DNA of 64,000 nt from Actinacidiphila epipremni. GTDB taxonomy: Bacteria > Actinomycetota > Actinomycetes > Streptomycetales > Streptomycetaceae. How positions within the stretch are numbered: position 1 is the first letter of the stretch; each line of letters starts with the position of its first letter. The DNA is taken from positions 62,001-126,000 of the forward strand of contig NZ_JAATEJ010000020.1 in the NCBI RefSeq assembly GCF_012034175.1, written 5' to 3'. Below, piece after piece: positions 38,001 to 45,468 of the stretch. Under the pieces are notes generated by a model that had not been told where the DNA came from, made no database searches, and saw only the letters and a list, made by a program, of their open reading frames with translations. A program made the translations under genes and the position numbers.

Positions 38001-38534
38001 GTGGGCTCGGATCGGTTCAGCACCACGGCCCGGCTCAAGGCCATGGGGCAGGAGGCCGGGGCGCGCGTCTACCGCGCCGCCGCGGCCCGCAGACCCGGCC
38101 GGCGCAACCGGCTGACCGGCCGCGCGGCCCTGCTCGCGCTCGTGCTGTGCGCCCTGGTCATCGCCCTGGCCTACCCCACCCGGCAGTACATTGCGCAGCG
38201 GTCCGACATCGCCGACCAGCGCCGCGAGGCGCAGCAGGCGAAGCAGAAGGTCGAGCAGCTGCGCGAGCAGAAGGCGCGCTGGCAGGACCCGGAGTACGTC
38301 CGCACGCAGGCGCGCGAGCAACTGCACTATGTGATGCCGGGCGAGGACGGCTACTCCGTGGCCGGCCCCACGCCCACCGCGAGCGGCGGGCACGGACCGT
38401 CCGGCAGCCCCGGCGACGGAGGCAGCCAGGCCGCCGCCGCGGCGCACCGCCCGTGGTACGCGAACCTGTGGGACGGCGTGGACCACGCCGACGCCGCGGG
38501 ACCCGCCCCCGCCCCGGCCGCCGCCGGACGCTGA
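38001..38534 (+). CDS. FtsB/DivIC-family septum formation initiator
   Basis: This 177-residue bitopic membrane protein of the divisome has a basic cytoplasmic N-terminus (~45 residues), one membrane helix (RAALLALVLCALVIALAYPT) and an extracytoplasmic coiled coil (residues ~75-100, DIADQRREAQQAKQKVEQLREQKARW). The conserved DPEYVRTQAREQLHYVMPGE follows, typical of FtsB/DivIC. The tail is Ala/Gly-rich. FtsB-like proteins join FtsL and FtsQ in activating septal peptidoglycan synthesis; in Streptomyces the homologue divIC is needed for efficient sporulation septation. GTG 38001 is chosen because AGGGGAG lies 7 bases upstream. The 264-bp gap after eno holds only a weak -10-like TATGTT at 37943. 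Confidence 0.88.
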   Translation: MGSDRFSTTARLKAMGQEAGARVYRAAAARRPGRRNRLTGRAALLALVLCALVIALAYPTRQYIAQRSDIADQRREAQQAKQKVEQLREQKARWQDPEYVRTQAREQLHYVMPGEDGYSVAGPTPTASGGHGPSGSPGDGGSQAAAAAHRPWYANLWDGVDHADAAGPAPAPAAAGR

Positions 38535-38639
38535 CGCCCCGCCGGCAGCCCCGCCCTCCCCGCCCCTCCCGGCTCCGGGCGCGGCCCGCGCACACGCCCG
38601 GCGCACCGCCCGCGAACGGCCCACGACACAGAACGGCAC

Positions 38640-39203
38640 ATGAACTCCTCCCAGTCCCCCCACACGCCCGCCACCGCCGCGGACGCCGCCGCCGTCGAGG
38701 CGCAGCTCGGCCGCCCGCCGCGCGGCCTGCGCGCGGTCGCCCACCGCTGCCCGTGCGGCAACCCCGACGTCGTCGAGACCCAGCCGAGGCTGGAGGACGG
38801 CACGCCCTTCCCAACGCTGTACTACCTGACGTGCCCGCGGGCGGCCTCCGCGATCGGCACGCTGGAGGCCGACGGCGTCATGAAGGACATGACCGCGCGG
38901 CTGGCCGCCGATCCGGAGCTCGCCGCGGCCTACCGCGCCGCCCACGAGGACTACCTCGCCCGCCGGGACGCCATCGAGGTGCTCCAGGGCTTCCCGAGCG
39001 CGGGCGGCATGCCGGACCGGGTCAAGTGCCTGCACGTCCTGGTCGGCCACTCCCTGGCCGCGGGGCCCGGCGTCAACCCGCTGGGCGACGAGGCGCTGGC
39101 GATGCTTCCCGAGTGGTGGGCGAAGGGCCCGTGTGTCCCGCTGCAGCAGGACGGCGCGGCAGGACAGCAGGACGGCGCGGCAGGACAGGAGGAGACCCCG
39201 TGA
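38640..39203 (+). CDS. DUF501 protein
   Basis: This 187-residue cytoplasmic protein belongs to DUF501, recognised by VEAQLGRPPRGLRAVAHRCPCGNPDVVET, LEDGTPFPTLYYLTCP, and RVKCLHVLVGHSLAAGPGVNPLGDEALAMLPEWW. The family has no proven activity, but it is nearly always encoded between an FtsB-like gene and ppx/gppA in actinobacteria, as here. Conserved Cys and His residues (CPCG, LTCP, KCLHVLVGH) could bind metal. The C-terminal tail contains a short repeat, QQDGAAGQQDGAAGQ. Its stop overlaps the ppx start codon. Confidence 0.9.
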   Translation: MNSSQSPHTPATAADAAAVEAQLGRPPRGLRAVAHRCPCGNPDVVETQPRLEDGTPFPTLYYLTCPRAASAIGTLEADGVMKDMTARLAADPELAAAYRAAHEDYLARRDAIEVLQGFPSAGGMPDRVKCLHVLVGHSLAAGPGVNPLGDEALAMLPEWWAKGPCVPLQQDGAAGQQDGAAGQEETP

Positions 39204-40177
39204 CGACGACCCGGGTCGCCGCGATCGACTGCGGCACCAACTCGATCAGGCTGCTGGTCGCCGACGTGGACCCGGAGACGGGCGCGCTGGCGGACCTGGA
39301 CCGGCGGATGCGGATCGTCCGGCTCGGCCAGGGCGTGGACCGCACCGGACGCCTCGCGCCCGAGGCGCTGGAGCGCACCTTCGCCGCCTGCCGGGAGTAC
39401 GCCGGCGTGATCGGCGAACTCGGCGTGCCGGCCGGCCGCGTCCGCTTCGTCGCCACCTCCGCCTCCCGTGACGCGGAGAACCGCGCGGACTTCGTACGCG
39501 GTGTGCGCGACCTGCTGGGCGTGGAACCGGTGGTGATCACCGGCGACCAGGAGGCGGCGCTGTCCTTCACCGGCGCCACCCGCGAACTGACCGGCGACGA
39601 CGGCCTGCTGACGCCGTATCTGGTGGTCGACATCGGCGGCGGCTCCACCGAGTTCGTCCTCGGCGCCGACCGGGTCGAGGCCGCCCGTTCGGTCGACATC
39701 GGCTGCGTACGGTTGACGGAGCGTCACGTCGTGCGCGACGGGCGCCCGGTGGACCCGCCGACGCCGGAGATCGTCGCCGCGCTGACCGCCGACATCGACG
39801 CGGCACTCGACGAGGCGTCACGGACCGTCCCGCTGGAGCGCGCCGGCACCCTGGTGGGGCTGGCCGGCTCGGTGACCACGGTCGCCGGGATGGCGCTGGG
39901 CCTGGCCGCCTACGACCCTGCCGCGATCCACCACTCCAGGATCGGCGTGGACCAGGTCAGGGCGGTCACCCGGCGGCTGCTGGAGGCCACGCACGCCGAG
40001 CGCGCGGCCGTCCCGGTGATGCACGAGGGCCGGGTCGACGTGATCGGCGCGGGCGCCCTGGTGCTGCTGCGGATCATGGAGCGGGTGGGCGCCGCGGAGG
40101 TCGTGGTGAGCGAGCACGACATCCTCGACGGCATCGCTTTCGCCGCCGCCGAGGCGGCCGGGGAAAATCCTTTGTGA
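39200..40177 (+). CDS. ppx: Exopolyphosphatase / guanosine pentaphosphate phosphatase family
   Basis: This 325-residue member of the Ppx/GppA branch of the actin-like ATPase superfamily removes terminal phosphate from polyphosphate, and possibly from pppGpp. Phosphate-binding loops are visible: AAIDCGTNSIRLLVADV (P1), VVDIGGGSTEFVLG (P2) and GLAGSVTTVAGM. The catalytic Glu lies in the middle region, FVATSASRDAENRADFV. It is the short form (no HD domain). GTG 39200 overlaps the DUF501 stop. The stop codon lies inside a Rex-type operator (40172-40189). Confidence 0.92.
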   Translation: MTTTRVAAIDCGTNSIRLLVADVDPETGALADLDRRMRIVRLGQGVDRTGRLAPEALERTFAACREYAGVIGELGVPAGRVRFVATSASRDAENRADFVRGVRDLLGVEPVVITGDQEAALSFTGATRELTGDDGLLTPYLVVDIGGGSTEFVLGADRVEAARSVDIGCVRLTERHVVRDGRPVDPPTPEIVAALTADIDAALDEASRTVPLERAGTLVGLAGSVTTVAGMALGLAAYDPAAIHHSRIGVDQVRAVTRRLLEATHAERAAVPVMHEGRVDVIGAGALVLLRIMERVGAAEVVVSEHDILDGIAFAAAEAAGENPL

Positions 40178-40189
40178 AACTCTTCACAT
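40172..40189. promoter_or_regulatory. Rex operator (ROP)-like palindrome upstream of ndh
   Basis: TTGTGAAACTCTTCACAT matches the Rex consensus TTGTGAA-N4-TTCACAA at 13 of 14 fixed positions. Rex senses NADH/NAD+ and represses respiratory genes, and the downstream gene encodes a type II NADH dehydrogenase. The site overlaps the ppx stop codon, 283 bp before the ndh start. A second TTGTGAA half-site occurs at 40421-40427. Confidence 0.6.
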
Positions 40190-40472
40190 GAAGTTCCCGC
40201 CCGGTGGCCCGATTTTCCAAGGCGTGGGCGCCCCGGACCCCGGGAATCGTTGGCGGCGGCGTGTTTCAGCGGTGTGACAGCGGCCGGGCGGGCGGTTGAA
40301 CGCCGCGCGATCCGTGCTGATCAGCGCCCGGGGCAAGGATGCCGGGTGCCGTGCGGGGGTCGCGGGGTGCGTCGCCCCTGGTCGCGAAACCGCGCAGGGT
40401 AGCACAGGGTGTCCAGACCCTTGTGAAGGGGCGCACGAAGTACCCCCCCGACAGTGCTGGATACTCGATGCC
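40178..40472. other. ppx-ndh intergenic region
   Basis: No gene is seen in these 295 bp. The left end holds part of the Rex-like palindrome, and a TTGTGAA half-site lies at 40421. A -10-like GATACT at 40460-40465 ends 7 bases before the ndh start codon. Confidence 0.5.
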
Positions 40473-41870
40473 ATGAGCACCACGGAGCGTCCACGGATCC
40501 TCGTAGTAGGCGGCGGTTACGTCGGCCTGTACGCGGCGCGCCGCATCCTGAAGAAGATGCGGTACGGCGAGGCGACCGTCACGGTCGTCGACCCGCGCTC
40601 GTACATGACGTACCAGCCCTTCCTTCCCGAGACGGCAGCAGGCAGCATCTCCCCGCGTCACGTCGTCGTCCCGCTGCGGCGCGTGCTGCCCGGGGCCGAG
40701 GTGCTGACCGGGCGGGTCGTCGACATCGACCAGGACCGCAAGGTCGCCTCGGTCGAGCCGCTCGTGGGCGAGTCCTACGAGCTGCCCTTCGACTACCTGG
40801 TGATGGCGCTCGGCGCGGTCTCCCGGACCTTCCCGATCCCGGGCCTGGCCGAGAACGGCATCGGCATGAAGGGTGTCGAGGAGGCGATCGGGCTGCGCAA
40901 CCACGTGCTGGAGCAGCTGGACAAGGCCGACTCCACCACCGACGAGGAGATCCGCCGCAAGGCGCTCACCTTCGTCTTCGTCGGCGGCGGCTTCGCCGGC
41001 GCGGAGACCATCGGCGAGGTCGAGGACATGGCCCGCGACGCGGCCAAGTACTACCCCAACGTCAAGCGCGAGGACATGCGCTTCATCCTGGTCGACGCCG
41101 CCGACAAGATCCTCCCCGAGGTCGGCCCGCAGCTCGGCAAATGGGGCCTGGAGCACCTCCAGGAGCGCGGTATCGAGGTCTACCTCAAGACGTCGATGTC
41201 CTCCTGCGTCGACAAGCACGTGGTGCTCGCCAACGGCCTGGAGGTCGACGCCTCCACCATCGTGTGGACCGCCGGCGTCAAGCCCAACCCGGCGCTGGCG
41301 AAGTTCGGCCTGCCGCTCGGCCCGCGCGGCCACGTGGACACCGCCCCGACGCTCCAGGTGCGCGGCACCGACTACATCTGGGCCGCGGGCGACAACGCCC
41401 AGATCCCGGACCTCGCCGCGGGCGAGGGCGCCTGGTGCCCGCCGAACGCGCAGCACGCCCTGCGCCAGGCCAAGGTACTCGGCGACAACGTGGTGTCGGG
41501 CATGCGCGGCTTCCCGCAGCAGGAGTACAAGCACGCCAACAAGGGCGCGGTCGCCGGTCTGGGGCTGCACAAGGGCGTCGCGATGATCGTCTTCGGCAAG
41601 GCCAGGATCAAGGTCAAGGGCCGGCTGGCCTGGTACATGCACCGCGGCTACCACGGCATGGCGGTGCCGACCTGGAACCGCAAGATCCGGGTCTTCGCCG
41701 ACTGGACCCTCGGGATGTTCCTCAAGCGCGAGGTCGTCTCGCTCGGCGCCATCGAGAACCCCCGCGAGGAGTTCTACGAGGCCGCGCGCCCGGCCGCGGT
41801 GCCCGCCGCCAGGGCCGAGCAGCCGAAGGCCGCCGCGGGCGCGACCGCCGAGAAGGCCGGCGCGGCCTGA
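40473..41870 (+). CDS. ndh: Type II NADH dehydrogenase / NAD(P)-FAD oxidoreductase
   Basis: This is a 465-residue flavoprotein. Residues 1-40 contain the FAD-binding GGGYVGLYAARRI. The second dinucleotide (NADH) site is FVFVGGGFAGAETIGE near residue 165-185. Family motifs VWTAGVKPNPAL and IWAAGDNAQIPDL bind flavin, and NAQHALRQAKVLGDN is typical of Ndh-2. A C-terminal amphipathic region (KIRVFADWTLGMFLKREVVSLG) would sit on the membrane face, passing electrons from NADH to menaquinone without proton pumping. The Ala-rich tail is poorly conserved. The upstream Rex-like site fits redox control. ATG 40473 is probably leaderless (GATACT 7 bases upstream). Confidence 0.93.
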   Translation: MSTTERPRILVVGGGYVGLYAARRILKKMRYGEATVTVVDPRSYMTYQPFLPETAAGSISPRHVVVPLRRVLPGAEVLTGRVVDIDQDRKVASVEPLVGESYELPFDYLVMALGAVSRTFPIPGLAENGIGMKGVEEAIGLRNHVLEQLDKADSTTDEEIRRKALTFVFVGGGFAGAETIGEVEDMARDAAKYYPNVKREDMRFILVDAADKILPEVGPQLGKWGLEHLQERGIEVYLKTSMSSCVDKHVVLANGLEVDASTIVWTAGVKPNPALAKFGLPLGPRGHVDTAPTLQVRGTDYIWAAGDNAQIPDLAAGEGAWCPPNAQHALRQAKVLGDNVVSGMRGFPQQEYKHANKGAVAGLGLHKGVAMIVFGKARIKVKGRLAWYMHRGYHGMAVPTWNRKIRVFADWTLGMFLKREVVSLGAIENPREEFYEAARPAAVPAARAEQPKAAAGATAEKAGAA

Positions 41871-41872
41871 CC

Positions 41873-41893
41873 GGCTCGGCATATTGCCGAGCC
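41873..41893 (+). terminator. Short hairpin directly after ndh stop
   Basis: GGCTCGGCA-TAT-TGCCGAGCC is a perfect 9-bp stem with a three-base loop starting two bases after the ndh stop codon. With the larger stem at 41906 it forms a double terminator. Confidence 0.6.
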
Positions 41894-41905
41894 TGCGCAC
41901 ATTGC

Positions 41906-41953
41906 AACGCCGAAGGGCGCCCGCCATCCGTGGTGCGGGCGCCCTTCGGCGTT
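41906..41953 (+). terminator. Long perfect hairpin terminator between ndh and cfa
   Basis: Arms 41906-41924 and 41935-41953 are perfectly complementary over 19 bp (core GCCGAAGGGCGCCCGC), with a 10-base loop. This is one of the strongest hairpins in the window. Confidence 0.85.
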
Positions 41954-42057
41954 GTGCGGCGCCCCTTTGCGTCGTCTTTGTCCGTCCGCAACCGCCGTCC
42001 GGGCGAAGTGCGTGTATGCGCAAGGTAAATCTACGGGCCAAGGGCGATTTTCAGTCG

Positions 42058-42063
42058 TACGCT
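42058..42063 (+). promoter_or_regulatory. -10 box of a leaderless promoter (cfa)
   Basis: TACGCT ends 7 bases before ATG 42071. No ribosome-binding site lies in between. Confidence 0.45.
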
Positions 42064-42070
42064 CAGATGC

Positions 42071-43399
42071 ATGGCTGACGCGGCTCCTCGCATCCTCGCA
42101 CTCGCCGAACACGCCCTCTCCCGCCCGTTCCCGCTGCGCGTGCGTGCCTGGGACGGCAGCGAGGCCGGGCCCGCCGGAGCGCCCACGCTGGTCCTGCGCC
42201 ATCGGCGCGCCCTGCGCCGGCTGCTGTGGCGGCCGGGCGAACTGGGCCTGACCCGCGCCTGGGTGGCCGGCGACCTCGCGGTCGACGGCGACCTCTACGA
42301 CGCCCTGGACCGGCTCTCCGGCGTGGTCTGGGAGCGCGGCGAGCCGGACGTCCCGGCCGCCCGCAGCGGCGTGGCCGCCGCCCGCCGCGCGCTGGACCTG
42401 CTGCGCGACCGCGCCAATTACCGGCTCGCGGGGGAGATCCTGTCCCTGGCCGGGCCCGGCCTGCCGCCCGCACCGCCGCCCGAGGAGGTGCGCCGCCGCA
42501 CCGGCATCGCGCACACCAGGCGCCGCGACCAGGCCGCGATCGCCCACCACTACGACGTGGGCAACGACTTCTACGCGCTGGTGCTCGGCCCGAGCATGGT
42601 CTACTCGTGCGCGGTGTGGCCGGACGAGGGCACCACCCTGGAGCAGGCGCAGGCCGCCAAGCTCGACCTGGTGTGCCGCAAGCTGGGCCTGCGCGAGGGG
42701 CAGCGGCTGCTGGACGTCGGCTGCGGGTGGGGCTCGATGGTGCTGCACGCCGTCGAGCACTACGGGGTGCGCGCAACCGGCATCACGCTGTCGGTGGAGC
42801 AGGCCGCATTTGCCCGTGAACGGGTCGCGGAGGCCGGTCTGGCGGACAGGATCGACATCCGGGTCCAGGACTACCGGGACGTCGCCGACGGCCCGTACGA
42901 CGCCGTCTCGTCGATCGGCATGGCCGAGCACGTCGGCAGCGAGAAGTACCTGGAGTACGCGCGCACCCTGTACGCGCTGCTGCGGCCCGGCGGCCGGCTG
43001 CTCAACCACCAGATCGCCCGCCGCCCGCTGCGCGACGAGGAGGCGTACCGCATCGACGAGTTCATCGACCGCTACGTCTTCCCCGACGGCGAGCTCGCCC
43101 CGGTCGGCGCGACCGTCTCCCGGCTGGAGGAGGCCGGCTTCGAGGTGCGGGACGTGGAGGCGCTGCGGGAGCACTACGCGCGCACGCTGCGCGCCTGGGT
43201 GGCCAATCTGGAGGCCCACTGGCAGGAGGCGGCCCGCGCCACCTCACCGGGCCGGGCCAGGGTCTGGCGGCTGTACATGGCGGCCTCCGCGCTGTCCTTC
43301 GAGCGCAACCGGATCGGCGTCAACCAGGTGCTCGCGGTGCGTACGGACCCTGACGGGGCCTCGGGCATGCCGCGCACCCGCACCGCCTGGCTGTCGTAG
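42071..43399 (+). CDS. cfa: Cyclopropane-fatty-acyl-phospholipid synthase
   Basis: This 442-residue SAM-dependent enzyme adds a methylene bridge (or methyl group) to unsaturated acyl chains of membrane phospholipids. An N-terminal ~150-residue lipid-binding part (RAWVAGDLAVDGDLYDALDRL) is followed by IAHHYDVGNDFYALVLGPSMVYSCAVW, SAM motif LLDVGCGWGSMVLHA, SIGMAEHVG, and YRIDEFIDRYVFPDGELAP with the catalytic acidic and aromatic residues. The C-terminal YMAASALSFERNRIGVNQVL is typical. Length is close to the family norm. bldA lies 220 bp downstream on the same strand, a neighbourhood shared with other streptomycetes as far as I recall. Confidence 0.95.
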   Translation: MADAAPRILALAEHALSRPFPLRVRAWDGSEAGPAGAPTLVLRHRRALRRLLWRPGELGLTRAWVAGDLAVDGDLYDALDRLSGVVWERGEPDVPAARSGVAAARRALDLLRDRANYRLAGEILSLAGPGLPPAPPPEEVRRRTGIAHTRRRDQAAIAHHYDVGNDFYALVLGPSMVYSCAVWPDEGTTLEQAQAAKLDLVCRKLGLREGQRLLDVGCGWGSMVLHAVEHYGVRATGITLSVEQAAFARERVAEAGLADRIDIRVQDYRDVADGPYDAVSSIGMAEHVGSEKYLEYARTLYALLRPGGRLLNHQIARRPLRDEEAYRIDEFIDRYVFPDGELAPVGATVSRLEEAGFEVRDVEALREHYARTLRAWVANLEAHWQEAARATSPGRARVWRLYMAASALSFERNRIGVNQVLAVRTDPDGASGMPRTRTAWLS

Positions 43400-43537
43400 C
43401 GCGTTCACCGCCGGGACGCCTCCGCCCGCGCGGCGGACGGCGATTTCGCGTCACTTGTGCGGGGCAACCGTGACCGGGCCGGGAGTCGCCTGTCCTGCCG
43501 ATGTGTCCCTCGGGAGCCGGTGATGCACCGTCAGTAA

Positions 43538-43570
43538 CGCCTAAAATAAGACAACATGACGACTTAGGCG
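43538..43570. promoter_or_regulatory. Inverted repeat upstream of bldA
   Basis: CGCCTAA (43538-43544) pairs perfectly with TTAGGCG (43564-43570) across 19 AT-rich bases, ending 49 bp before the tRNA. It is either a weak terminator for cfa or an operator in the bldA promoter region. No clear -35/-10 pair could be assigned to bldA. Confidence 0.4.
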
Positions 43571-43619
43571 CCCTGTTCGGATCCGGCGTCCCCGATACCC
43601 TTTTCACTGCGCCCCGCCC

Positions 43620-43702
43620 GCCCGGATGGTGGAACGCAGACACGGCGAGCTTAAACCTCGCTGCCCCTGGTGGGCGTGCCGGTTCAAGTCCGGCTCCGGG
43701 CA
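43620..43702 (+). tRNA. bldA: tRNA-Leu(UAA), the bldA tRNA
   Basis: This is a complete class II tRNA of 83 nt without an encoded CCA end. The acceptor stem is GCCCGGA with TCCGGGC, and the discriminator base is A. The anticodon stem-loop GCGAG-CTTAAAC-CTCGC gives anticodon TAA, which reads the rare UUA codon. A long variable arm and the T-arm GCCGG-TTCAAGT-CCGGC follow. In Streptomyces this is bldA, whose late abundance times translation of TTA-containing developmental and antibiotic genes. Confidence 0.97.
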
Positions 43703-43810
43703 CTCCGCGCACCAACTCGCGTGTCACTGAACAACTTTCGCGCCGGTGAAGCGGAGGTTCCCCTTACTGCCGCGACACGCGCGGAACGATCACGCGTAAC
43801 GCCGCACTGT

Positions 43811-43846
43811 CAAAGTCCCCTGCGCCAGCAGCGAAAGGGGACTTTG
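43811..43846 (+). promoter_or_regulatory. Perfect hairpin burying the ribosome-binding site of the amine oxidase
   Basis: CAAAGTCCCCT (43811-43821) is perfectly complementary to AGGGGACTTTG (43836-43846), an 11-bp stem with a 14-base loop. The right arm contains the AAAGGGG Shine-Dalgarno sequence, and ATG follows at 43850. In the mRNA the folded form would hide the ribosome-binding site, so translation should need melting, a trans-acting RNA/protein or ribosome loading. A DNA operator role is the alternative. Confidence 0.7.
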
Positions 43847-43849
43847 CAG

Positions 43850-45439
43850 ATGACCCAGCTCGATCGACGTGCGTTTCTGCGGGCCGTGGGCGCCACGGGC
43901 GGAGCCGGCGCCATGCTCGCCACCATGGGCGCGCTCGGCCTGACACCCACCGCGCAGGCCGCCGCGGCGCACGAGGCGTCCTTCCGGTCACCCCGCCCCG
44001 GCGATTTCAGCCTCACCGGAAGAGCCGCGGCCTCGGTGGTCGTGCTCGGCGGCGGCATAGCCGGCCTCACCACCGCCTACGAACTCGGCAAGGCGGGCTA
44101 CCGCTGTACGGTCCTGGAGGCCCGCGACCGGCCCGGCGGGCGCAACTTCACCGTCCGGGGCGGCGACAGCACCGTCGACCTCTACGGGCACCGGCAGACC
44201 GCCCGCTTCTCCGACGGCCAGTACATGAACGCCGGGCCGGCGCGTATTGCCCAGTGGATGATCACCCTGGACTACTGCCGCGAGCTCGGCGTGCCCATCG
44301 AGGTCTTCACCAACGTCAACGCCGACACCTACCTCTACAACGAGTCGGCCGGCATGACCGCGCCGATGCGCTACCGCGCCGCCAAGGCCGACGTCTTCGG
44401 CTACGTCACCGAACTGCTCGCCAAGGCCTCCGACCAGGGCGCACTCGACCAGGCCCTCACCGCCGAGGACCGCGAACGGCTGACGGAATTCCTCAAGGAC
44501 TACGGGGACCTCGGAAAGACCCTGGAATACACCGGCAGTTCGCGCCGGGGCTACTCGGTGTGGCCGGGCGCGGCCGGCACACCCGGAGTGATCGAGTCCG
44601 ACGTGCCCACCGCTTCGGAGATCTTCGCCAGCGGAGTGGGCCGGTACTTTTCCTTCGAATTCGAATTCGACCAGGCCATGCTCATGTTCCAGCCGGTCGG
44701 CGGTATGGACCGGATTCCGCACGCACTGGCCCAGGCGATCGGCACCCGCAAGATCCGCACCGGCTGCGCCGTCACCCAGGTCACCGACAAGGCCGACGGC
44801 GTCCGCGTCACCTACACCCAGGGCGGGCGCACCAAGGTCCTCGACGCCGACTACTGCGTCGCCGCGATGCCGCCGAACATCCTCGCCAAGGTCCCGCACA
44901 ACCTCGGCACCGGCGTCCAGGCGGCGCTGGAGGCCATCACGCCCTCCTCCGCGGGCAAGATCGGCCTGGAGTACCGCTCGCGCTGGTGGGAGACCGACCA
45001 CCGCATCTACGGCGGCATCACCGAGACCGACCTCGACGTCACGCACATATGGCACCCCTCCTACGGCTTCCACGGCAAGCGCGGGCTGATCATCGGCTAC
45101 TACAACACCGGCTCCAGGGCCGACTCCTACGCCCCGCTCACCCCCAAGGAGCGCGAGGTGCGAGCGGTGGCCGCGGGCGTGAAGATCTACGGCGACAAAT
45201 ACCGCAGCGAACTGGCCACGTCCTTCTCCCACCACTGGCGCCAGTTCCCCTACCAGGAGGCCGCCTGGCACAGCACCCCCGGCGGCCCCGACCACGTCCG
45301 CTACCAGCCGCTCAACGAGCCCACCGGCCACGTCTACTTCGCCGGCGACTGGCTGAGCTACATGGACGCCTGGCAGCACGGGGCGTTCAGCTCGGCCCGC
45401 AAGGCGGTCACGGCGCTCCACCGGCGCGTGCTGGCCTGA
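43850..45439 (+). CDS. Tat-exported flavin-containing amine oxidase
   Basis: This is a 529-residue FAD enzyme. Residues ~5-37 are a twin-arginine signal (DRRAFLRAVGATGG... to AQAAAA), so it is folded with its cofactor before export. FAD-binding VVVLGGGIAGLTTAYELGKAGYRCTVLEARDRPGGRN is followed by the substrate region. The C-terminal FAD motif GHVYFAGDWLSYMDAWQHGAFSSARKA is typical of L-amino-acid and monoamine oxidases. Such enzymes deaminate amines or amino acids, releasing peroxide. ATG 43850 follows a Shine-Dalgarno sequence inside a perfect hairpin. It lies 148 bp after bldA and converges with the prim-pol gene. The substrate cannot be told. Confidence 0.9.
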   Translation: MTQLDRRAFLRAVGATGGAGAMLATMGALGLTPTAQAAAAHEASFRSPRPGDFSLTGRAAASVVVLGGGIAGLTTAYELGKAGYRCTVLEARDRPGGRNFTVRGGDSTVDLYGHRQTARFSDGQYMNAGPARIAQWMITLDYCRELGVPIEVFTNVNADTYLYNESAGMTAPMRYRAAKADVFGYVTELLAKASDQGALDQALTAEDRERLTEFLKDYGDLGKTLEYTGSSRRGYSVWPGAAGTPGVIESDVPTASEIFASGVGRYFSFEFEFDQAMLMFQPVGGMDRIPHALAQAIGTRKIRTGCAVTQVTDKADGVRVTYTQGGRTKVLDADYCVAAMPPNILAKVPHNLGTGVQAALEAITPSSAGKIGLEYRSRWWETDHRIYGGITETDLDVTHIWHPSYGFHGKRGLIIGYYNTGSRADSYAPLTPKEREVRAVAAGVKIYGDKYRSELATSFSHHWRQFPYQEAAWHSTPGGPDHVRYQPLNEPTGHVYFAGDWLSYMDAWQHGAFSSARKAVTALHRRVLA

Positions 45440-45468
45440 CGCGCCGGCCGTGCGCCGCCCCGGGCCCG

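Noticed and set aside
36441..39050. 869-codon minus-strand frame over enolase and the FtsB-like gene
   Set aside because: Shadow of eno, which has complete family motifs.
40421..40438. Second full Rex site
   Set aside because: Only the left half TTGTGAA matches; the right half is GC-rich and does not fit.
43670..43849. N-terminal extension of the amine oxidase
   Set aside because: The upstream frame begins inside the bldA tRNA. The twin-arginine signal starts at ATG 43850.
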